Source of the DNA: Burkholderiaceae bacterium
Lineage (GTDB): Bacteria; Pseudomonadota; Gammaproteobacteria; Burkholderiales; Burkholderiaceae_C
Assembly: GCA_919902775.1 (NCBI GenBank)
Contig: CAKKRJ010000012.1
Coordinates: 145,728 to 209,727, forward strand
Length of the DNA: 64,000 nt
Direction: 5' to 3'
The notes beneath the pieces were generated by a model that searched no databases, had not been told where the DNA came from, and worked only from the letters and a program-made list of their open reading frames with translations. A program made the position numbers and the translations under genes. This document shows, in pieces, positions 58,598-64,000 of this stretch. Numbering within the stretch: position 1 is the stretch's first letter; every line of letters begins with the position of its first letter.

Positions 58598-59314
58598 TCA
58601 GGCCTGCCCCGAAGGCGAGGTCAGCATGTAACCCATGCCGCGAAAGGTGGTGATCATCACCTCGCACGGCTGGCCCAACTGCAATGCCCCCGCTTCGAGT
58701 TTTTTGCGCAGCCGGTAAATCAGCACCTCCACCGCGTCCAGCCCGGTGGCCTCGTCGGCAAACACCTCGGCGTGCAACTGCTCTTTGCTGACCGTGCGCT
58801 GGGGCGACTCCAACAACACCCGCAGCGCGGCGGCTTCGCGTTTGGTCAGCGCCAACACCTGGCCGTGCAACTGCACCGCGCCGTTTTCCGGCTGCATCTC
58901 CAGCGGCCCCCAACGCAGCGCCGTGGTTTTCACCCGGCCATGGCGGCGCAGCAAGACCTGCAAACGCGCCTCGAGTTCACTCAGGTCAAATGGCTTGGGC
59001 AAGTAATCGTCGGCCCCCATGTTCAGGCCCAGCACCCGGTCGGGCACGCTGGCCCGCGCGGTCAGGATCAACACCGGCACCGCATCGCCCCGGGCGCGCA
59101 AGGCCTGCAACACACTCAAACCGTCCTGCCCCGGCAATTGCAGATCAAGCAACACCGCATCGAAACCGTGGCCGGCTTGCAGGCAACGGTCGGCCTGCAA
59201 GCCATCGGTCGCAAAGTCGACCGCCATGCCGCCCTGGCGCAAGGCCGTGCCCAGCCACAGGGCAATGTCGGGTGTGTCTTCTACCAACAGGATGCGGGGC
59301 TTTAGGGTATTCAC
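58598..59314 (-). CDS. tctD: response regulator, TctD-like (OmpR family)
   Basis: 238-residue regulator with a receiver domain (ILLVEDTPDIALWLGTAL, phospho-Asp in FDAVLLDLQLPGQDGLSV, the Thr in LILTARA, and Lys in YLPKPFDLSELEARL) and a C-terminal OmpR-type winged helix (LALTKREAAALRVLLESPQRTVSKEQL, DAVEVLIYRLRKKLE). It begins with GTG. Divergent from tctC, with 116 bases between, as expected for a regulator that activates tctCBA. Confidence 0.92.
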   Translation of the reverse strand: MNTLKPRILLVEDTPDIALWLGTALRQGGMAVDFATDGLQADRCLQAGHGFDAVLLDLQLPGQDGLSVLQALRARGDAVPVLILTARASVPDRVLGLNMGADDYLPKPFDLSELEARLQVLLRRHGRVKTTALRWGPLEMQPENGAVQLHGQVLALTKREAAALRVLLESPQRTVSKEQLHAEVFADEATGLDAVEVLIYRLRKKLEAGALQLGQPCEVMITTFRGMGYMLTSPSGQA

Positions 59315-59430
59315 TGAACTGGTTTGACAGGTGATTGACAGCTTGGCGCCGGTTCATGCACCAAAATTGAGACGTCTGCCCAAGGCACGCGCCCGGCAGT
59401 TGTGTTTTTATTTTCACACAGGAGACCTGC

Positions 59431-60405
59431 ATGTCCATTTCCAAACGCGACTTCCTGGCCCTCGGCGCTGCCGCTGGTGCCTCGTTCACCCTGCCCGCCT
59501 GGGCCCAGGCCAAACCGCTGATCGCCAGCATCAGCATGTTTGTCCCCGCAGCCCCCGGTGGCGGCTGGGACGGCACCGCCCGCGCCATCGAACGCGCCGC
59601 CAAGGCCGCAGGCCTGGTGGGCAACATGCAATTTGAAAACGTCGGCGGCGCAGGCGGCATGGTCGGTCTGCCCCGTTTTGTGAACCAGCGCAAAGGCCAG
59701 GGCAACGCGCTCATGGTGGGCGGCTCGGTCATGATCGGTGCGGGCATTGCCAACAAGAGCCCCGTCACCATCAAGGACGTGACCCCGATTGCCCGTCTGA
59801 CCGAAGAAGCCGGTGTGATCGTGGTGCCCGCCAACGGCAAGATCAAGTCTTGGAAAGACCTGGAAGCCGCCATCAAAGCCAACCCCAAGGCCGTGTCTGT
59901 GGCGGGCGGCAGCGCAGGCGGCACCGACCACCTGATTTTGGGCATGTTGATCAAAGCCCTGGGCAAGAACCCCCGCGAAGCAGCTTACGTGGCCTTTGCC
60001 GGCGGCGGCCCCGCCAACGCGGCCATTTTGGGTGGCCAAGTGACCGCCGGTATTTCGGGTTACTCCGAGTTCGAAGAACAAATCAAGGCCGGTCGCATGA
60101 TCCCCTTGGCCGTCTCCGGCAAACGCCGCATCCCCGGTGTCAGCGTGCCCACGCTGAGCGAGTTGGGTGTCAACGTCACCGAATCCAACTGGCGCGGCGT
60201 GTTTGCCCCTCCCGGCATCTCGGCGGCTCAGCGCGAAGCCATGATCGACTTCATCACCAAGCTCAACGCCTCCAGCCAGTGGCGTCAGGAACTCGAAACC
60301 CGCAAATGGACCGATGCCTTCATGACCGAGCGTCCGTTTGAACGCGACCTGCTCAAAGACATCGAAGACAAAGTCGTGCTGATGAAAGAGCTGGGCCTGG
60401 CATGA
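59431..60405 (+). CDS. tctC: TctC, periplasmic solute-binding protein of the tripartite tricarboxylate transporter
   Basis: 324-residue secreted protein. A Tat-like signal (MSISKRDFLALGAAAGA) ends near AWA-QAKPL. The mature region has FVPAAPGGGWDGTARAIERAAKAAG and VENVGGAGGMVGL-type loops plus GGSAGGTDHLILGMLIKALG, typical of true TctC proteins rather than the broad Bug set. It captures a carboxylate for TctAB. First gene of tctCBA, with a good GGAG; the stop overlaps tctB (ATGA). Confidence 0.93.
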   Translation: MSISKRDFLALGAAAGASFTLPAWAQAKPLIASISMFVPAAPGGGWDGTARAIERAAKAAGLVGNMQFENVGGAGGMVGLPRFVNQRKGQGNALMVGGSVMIGAGIANKSPVTIKDVTPIARLTEEAGVIVVPANGKIKSWKDLEAAIKANPKAVSVAGGSAGGTDHLILGMLIKALGKNPREAAYVAFAGGGPANAAILGGQVTAGISGYSEFEEQIKAGRMIPLAVSGKRRIPGVSVPTLSELGVNVTESNWRGVFAPPGISAAQREAMIDFITKLNASSQWRQELETRKWTDAFMTERPFERDLLKDIEDKVVLMKELGLA

Positions 60406-60866
60406 CGCCCTTCCGCGTTGCCCTTTTGTTGGTCACCCTGTGCGGGGTGGCCGCTTGGCAGGTCACGGTCATTCCTGAATCCTTGATGCAGATGACCGTG
60501 GGCCCTGTGCTGGCTCCGGGCGTGATCGTGGGCGTGCTCAGCGTGTTCGCCCTGCTCTACGGCATCAGCGCCTGGCGCGGTCGCCAGGCCGATGAAAGCC
60601 TGGCCCCGGACCAATCGCCCCTGCCCGGCGCCAATGCCCGTGTCCTGAGCTTGCTGGGTGGCGGGGCGGCCTTCATCGCCCTGGTCATCCCGTTGGGCTT
60701 CGTCATTCCCGGCACTTTGTGCGGCATGGGCGTGGCCCGTGCGTTTGACGCACCGCTGAGCCCCAAGTCAGCGCTGATGTGTGGCGCCATCGCCAGCACA
60801 TTCTGGTTTGTCTTTGCCCAACTTCTGGGCGTGGGCCTGGGCCCGGCACTGCCCTGGTGGTTCTGA
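60402..60866 (+). CDS. tctB: TctB, small membrane subunit of the tripartite tricarboxylate transporter
   Basis: 154-residue protein with four predicted helices (FRVALLLVTLCGVAAW; VLAPGVIVGVLSVFALLYGIS; LGGGAAFIALVIPLGFVIPG; MCGAIASTFWFVFAQLLG), the usual TctB topology. Its start overlaps tctC and it is followed 57 bases later by tctA. Confidence 0.9.
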   Translation: MTPFRVALLLVTLCGVAAWQVTVIPESLMQMTVGPVLAPGVIVGVLSVFALLYGISAWRGRQADESLAPDQSPLPGANARVLSLLGGGAAFIALVIPLGFVIPGTLCGMGVARAFDAPLSPKSALMCGAIASTFWFVFAQLLGVGLGPALPWWF

Positions 60867-60923
60867 GCCTGGTCGCGCCAGTACTGCGGACCGAAGTTTT
60901 CACGTTTTTCGATCGGATACCCC

Positions 60924-62414
60924 ATGGAAGCCTTTGACGCCCTGATGGGCGGCTTTGCCATTGCCTTGCAGCCCACCACGTTGATGTGGGGTTTCGTGGG
61001 CTGCTTTGTCGGCACGCTGGTCGGCGTGCTGCCTGGCATTGGCCCGGCCTTGACCATCGCCTTGCTCTTGCCCCTGACCTACCACGTGCCTGCCACCAGC
61101 ATGTTCGTGATGTTCGCGGGCATCTATTACGGCGCAGCTTATGGCGGCTCCACCACTTCCATCTTGCTCAATACCCCGGGCGAGTCGGCGGCGGTGGTCA
61201 CGGCCCTGGAAGGCAACAAAATGGCCCGCAGAGGCCGCGCAGGGCAAGCCCTGGCCACTGCGGCCATTGGCAGCTTTGTGGCCGGCACCATCGGCACGCT
61301 GGCCCTGACTTTTGTGGCCCCTTGGGTGGTCGAAGCCGCACTCGCCTTTGGGCCTGCCGAATACTTCAGCCTCATGGTGCTGTCGGTGGTGGCGGTGTCC
61401 GCTGTGCTGGGCAACTCCATGCTGCGCGGCTTGGTGGCGCTGGGCCTGGGCTTGCTCTTGGGCATGGTGGGCGTGGACCTGCAAACCGGACAACCGCGCT
61501 TCACCTTTGGCCGCCCCGAATTGCTGGACGGCATCGAGGTGACCGTGGCCGCAGTGGGCCTGTTTGCGGTGGGCGAAGCCCTGTACCTGGCCTGGCAAGG
61601 GCGTGAGTCCAAGACCGGCGAAGTCATGAAGCTGTCGGGCAGCCTGTGGATGAGCAAACAAGATTGGGCACGTTCCTGGAAACCCTGGTTCCGCGGGGCG
61701 TTCTTTGGCTTCCCGATTGGTGCCATGCCTGCAGGCGGCGCCGAGTTGCCCACACTGCTGTCGTACTACACCGAGAAAAAACTCTCCAAGCACCCCGAAG
61801 AATTCGGCCACGGCGCCATCGAAGGTGTGGCCGGCCCCGAAGCCGCCAACAACGCCGCCGCGGCAGGCGTGTTGATGCCACTGCTGACGCTGGGCATCCC
61901 TACCTCGGCCACGGCGGCCATCATGCTGTCGGCCTTTGAAGGCTACGGCATCCAGACCGGCCCCCAACTGTTCAGTCAGCAAGGCAGCCTGGTGTGGACG
62001 CTGATCGCCAGCCTCTACATCGGCAACGTGATCTTGCTGGTGCTGAACCTGCCGCTGGTCAGCCTGTGGGTCAAGCTGCTGAAGATCCCGCCACCCTGGC
62101 TGTACGCCGGCATCATCGTGATCTCGACCGCAGGCGTGTATGGCGCGGGCAACTCGGTGTTCAATGTGGGCCTGCTGTTTGTCTTCGGCTTGCTGGGTTA
62201 CATCATGCGGCGCTTTGACTTCCCGGCCGCGCCCCTGATCGTGGGCCTGATCCTGGCTCCACTGGGTGAACAATCCATGCGCCAGGCGCTGACCATCAGC
62301 CAGGGCGAATGGTCCACCTTCTTCACACGGCCTTTGTCGGGCAGCCTGATGGCCGTGGCCGCCATGCTGCTGATCGTGCCGCCACTTTGGAAACGCTACA
62401 ACGCCAAGCGCTGA
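60924..62414 (+). CDS. tctA: TctA, large membrane subunit of the tripartite tricarboxylate transporter
   Basis: 496-residue polytopic permease with about 11-12 helices. The signature [24 protein letters not shown] and [21 protein letters not shown] in the first half, mirrored by [23 protein letters not shown] in the second, are diagnostic. It couples uptake of the TctC-bound acid to an ion gradient. Last gene of tctCBA, followed by REP-like repeats. Confidence 0.96.
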   Translation: MEAFDALMGGFAIALQPTTLMWGFVGCFVGTLVGVLPGIGPALTIALLLPLTYHVPATSMFVMFAGIYYGAAYGGSTTSILLNTPGESAAVVTALEGNKMARRGRAGQALATAAIGSFVAGTIGTLALTFVAPWVVEAALAFGPAEYFSLMVLSVVAVSAVLGNSMLRGLVALGLGLLLGMVGVDLQTGQPRFTFGRPELLDGIEVTVAAVGLFAVGEALYLAWQGRESKTGEVMKLSGSLWMSKQDWARSWKPWFRGAFFGFPIGAMPAGGAELPTLLSYYTEKKLSKHPEEFGHGAIEGVAGPEAANNAAAAGVLMPLLTLGIPTSATAAIMLSAFEGYGIQTGPQLFSQQGSLVWTLIASLYIGNVILLVLNLPLVSLWVKLLKIPPPWLYAGIIVISTAGVYGAGNSVFNVGLLFVFGLLGYIMRRFDFPAAPLIVGLILAPLGEQSMRQALTISQGEWSTFFTRPLSGSLMAVAAMLLIVPPLWKRYNAKR

Positions 62415-62426
62415 CCACGCCAAAGC

Positions 62427-62496
62427 ATTCGCGCGCAGGGGCGCACTCCCACAAGGCTCGGAGGATTTTTGTGGGAGGCCGCCCCTGCGGCCGAAT
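62427..62496. repeat. REP-like repeat pair between tctA and the recombinase gene
   Basis: Two arms of the same family as after mrcA: ATTCG...CTCCCACAA at 62427-62454 and TTGTGGGAGG...CCGAAT at 62469-62496, in the reverse relative order to the mrcA pair. The second is followed by a further short ATTCGC at 62500-62505. This fills the 111-base gap. It may act as a convergent terminator. Confidence 0.85.
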
Positions 62497-62525
62497 GGCA
62501 TTCGCATGTGCCATCGTCAAACCCC

Positions 62526-63866
62526 CTACTTTTGGGTTCGGCGGCTTTGCAGCATGGCCACGTTCATCTCACCGTCCAGCGCCGAGGCGTAAAAGCGCTC
62601 AATCATCTGCACCGACGTGCGGGCATTGCGGGCCAGGGTCAGCATGTCAATGCCCTGGCCATACAAAAGTCGGAACATGATCGAGGTGTGCCGCAAACAA
62701 TAAAGCGTGCGCAAACGCCCCATGGCGTCTTCTGGCGCAACGCCCGCCTCGCGCATCACCCATTTGAACCAGAAGCCCAGCACCGCCAGCGCGTAATTGC
62801 GGTCTTTTTCTGCAGGCAAAAACACATAGTCGTCTGGCTGGCCGTAACCCGCTCGCTTGGCGTGGGCCAAGGCCGATTCGTACACCTGCACAGCAGGCCG
62901 CAAAGTGACCATGGGCGCGTCGTGGCGCTTGGTTTGCGGCAAGTTCATGCGCAAATACACACTGTTCCCCCGAACCACCTGCACATGCTTGTGCTGGAGC
63001 TGGCGCAAATCGCCGGGCCGCACAAAACTGTTCACCATGAAGCGGATCACCCACGCCATGTCGGACGGCAAGCACAAATGCCGGGGCTGCACCCAAAAGC
63101 GCTCGCGGTGGCTGGTGGATGCCTTGACCTCCGGGGCCCGAGACCCTTTGCTGGTCAAGCGGTGTGCGGTGCGCACCACGGCGGCATATTCTTTCAAACT
63201 CAGCATTGAACGGGGCCGATTGGCCACCTTGATCGAAGGCAGCTCCGGCACCTCACGCAATAAACCGTGCCGAATGGCCAGCTTGAGCAGCTTGCGCACC
63301 ACCACCAGGTATTGCGATACCGTGGTGGAACTGAGCTGGCTGTCCGTCAAGCGCTTGACGAACGCGTCCATCATCATTGGCGTGACCTGGGACGGCGGGA
63401 TGTATTTGAAATACGGCAACACATGCGCATCCAGCCGGTTCTTCAAAATGCCCACCGAAGCCGCACTCAACTCCCCCCGCTGGACCCGCTGGGTTTCCTG
63501 CTCCAGCAACTGATCGGCCAGGGCATCGAACCGGTTGAACCGCATGGCGCCTCGGGTCAGCACCGAGCCCGCCAGTGCATCTTCAGTCCGGGCGGGTTTG
63601 GCCGGTGGGGCCGAACGCCGAGAAAAGGCCTGTTCGATCTCCTCATCCACATCGAATTCAATGGATTTCGTCGCTTTTGCCGAATTGACGCGCTCTGGAT
63701 GGGCAATTTTTTTCCAAAAATCCGGACTCACCACATAGAAGACCGGTTGGTTCGCATCCAGGATGGCCACGGCCGACGCCCCGGACACACCCACGATGTC
63801 CAGGGGTTTCGCCAGAAAATCATCCAAACTGGCGCACAAGGAGGCTAAAAGAGGCCGAATCGTCAT
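62526..63866 (-). CDS. tyrosine recombinase with N-terminal StbD/Phd-like segment
   Basis: 446 residues. Residues about 1-55 (LDDFLAKPLDIVG, VAILDANQPVFYVVSPDFWKKI) resemble StbD/Phd-type antitoxins, an unusual lead for an integrase. Residues about 105-205 form a SAM-like core-binding domain. The catalytic domain has Arg283 in SFVRPGDL, Lys313 in LPQTKRHDAP, Arg392-His393 in YCLRHTSI and nucleophile Tyr426 in IERFYAS; the usual first His is Tyr389 and the GH site reads NA, so two common catalytic His positions are changed. ATG at 63866 is the likely start. Transcribed away from a start-less porin frame. Confidence 0.85.
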   Translation of the reverse strand: MTIRPLLASLCASLDDFLAKPLDIVGVSGASAVAILDANQPVFYVVSPDFWKKIAHPERVNSAKATKSIEFDVDEEIEQAFSRRSAPPAKPARTEDALAGSVLTRGAMRFNRFDALADQLLEQETQRVQRGELSAASVGILKNRLDAHVLPYFKYIPPSQVTPMMMDAFVKRLTDSQLSSTTVSQYLVVVRKLLKLAIRHGLLREVPELPSIKVANRPRSMLSLKEYAAVVRTAHRLTSKGSRAPEVKASTSHRERFWVQPRHLCLPSDMAWVIRFMVNSFVRPGDLRQLQHKHVQVVRGNSVYLRMNLPQTKRHDAPMVTLRPAVQVYESALAHAKRAGYGQPDDYVFLPAEKDRNYALAVLGFWFKWVMREAGVAPEDAMGRLRTLYCLRHTSIMFRLLYGQGIDMLTLARNARTSVQMIERFYASALDGEMNVAMLQSRRTQK

Positions 63867-63894
63867 AGTTAGAAAAGTATAGACCGACAAATTT

Positions 63895-63923
63895 AAAAAT
63901 AATTCTTTATTCGCAAAAATAAT
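63895..63923. repeat. direct repeat AAAAATAAT-N11-AAAAATAAT
   Basis: Two exact 9-base copies, 20 bases apart start to start, in the AT-rich 64-base gap between the recombinase ATG and the porin frame. The position and spacing would suit recombinase or regulator binding. Low complexity means chance is possible. Confidence 0.4.
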
Positions 63924-63930
63924 CAACAAT

Positions 63931-64000
63931 GTAGCTGCTCTGGCTACATTGGCCACCGTTTCTGGTGCCGTTTTCGCTCAATCTTCCGTGACTTTGTACG
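63931..64000 (+). pseudogene. porin 5' region lacking a start codon, partial (continues beyond window)
   Basis: In frame from 63931 the sequence reads VAALATLATVSGAVFAQSSV then TLY, which is the end of a signal peptide and the first strand of a Gram-negative general porin (cleavage FA-QSSVTLY). Family members start MKK(T/S)L before this; here the upstream codons read ...FAKIINN back to a TAG at 63880-63882 with no ATG, GTG or TTG. The T-ending codons (GCT, TCT) fit a highly expressed porin. Either the 5' end was replaced by recombination, or an unusual start is used. The 3' part is not in the window. Confidence 0.6.

Noticed and set aside
63867..63956. Upstream extension of the recombinase frame into the porin signal region
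   Set aside because: It reads antisense to the porin signal peptide, and ATG at 63866 gives a sensible N-terminal domain.

Overview
The window looks like chromosome of a freshwater-type betaproteobacterium of the Burkholderiales, most probably Comamonadaceae (Limnohabitans or a near relative). This is an inference from gene content: mlaA sits inside the mla operon, cytochrome c is matured by ResB/CcsB (system II), pilMNPQ runs into aroK-aroB-dgt, lptM precedes lysA, Bug/TctC transport genes are present, and G+C is high. No rRNA, tRNA or CRISPR array was recognised.

Layout. Bases 1-5.4 kb carry the retrograde phospholipid transport operon mlaFEDACB followed by an ABC-2 exporter, all on the minus strand. 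Bases 5.5-11.9 kb carry gltBD (glutamate synthase). A solo REP-associated (RAYT-type) transposase flanked by palindromes and an orphan Bug-type solute-binding protein follow (11.9-13.8 kb). Bases 13.8-24.3 kb form one long, tightly overlapping minus-strand series: a reduced type IV pilus assembly set (pilM, pilN, a pilO/pilP-like fusion, pilQ), then aroK, aroB, dgt, an MFS transporter, a DUF1415 protein, a methyltransferase and a glycosyltransferase-like gene. Divergent mrcA starts at 24.5 kb; cyaY, lptM and lysA follow.

Bases 29-38 kb hold envelope and redox genes: an SRPBCC protein, msrPQ (periplasmic methionine sulfoxide repair), ccsB-resB (cytochrome c maturation), a dihaem cytochrome c4, engB, and two LpxL-type acyltransferases. 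An HTH protein and the CIRCE-controlled groESL operon come next, then glpK-glpD, and a periplasmic copper-handling cluster at 44.4-49.1 kb (DUF411-CusF fusion, cupredoxin, multicopper oxidase, TolC-like channel, His/Cys-rich small protein). A chemoreceptor with a secreted Cache-domain partner follows.

Bases 52-57 kb hold central sugar metabolism: pgi and tal on the minus strand, divergent from zwf and an RpiR/HexR-type regulator. The zwf/tal gap has overlapping back-to-back promoters with a palindrome that fits a HexR-type operator. Bases 57.2-62.4 kb hold a TctDE-type two-component system divergent from a complete tctCBA tripartite tricarboxylate transporter. The right edge is the most unusual part: a tyrosine recombinase with an N-terminal StbD/Phd-antitoxin-like segment, transcribed away from a porin reading frame that lacks its first codons and any start codon.

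Repeats include a dispersed REP-like family (GTGGGAG...CCCCTGCG...CGAAT) in at least four intergenic sites, a hexanucleotide microsatellite inside the pilO/pilP-like gene, an 11-base poly-C run at the start of engB, and several intrinsic terminators placed unusually close to the next start codon or inside a coding end.
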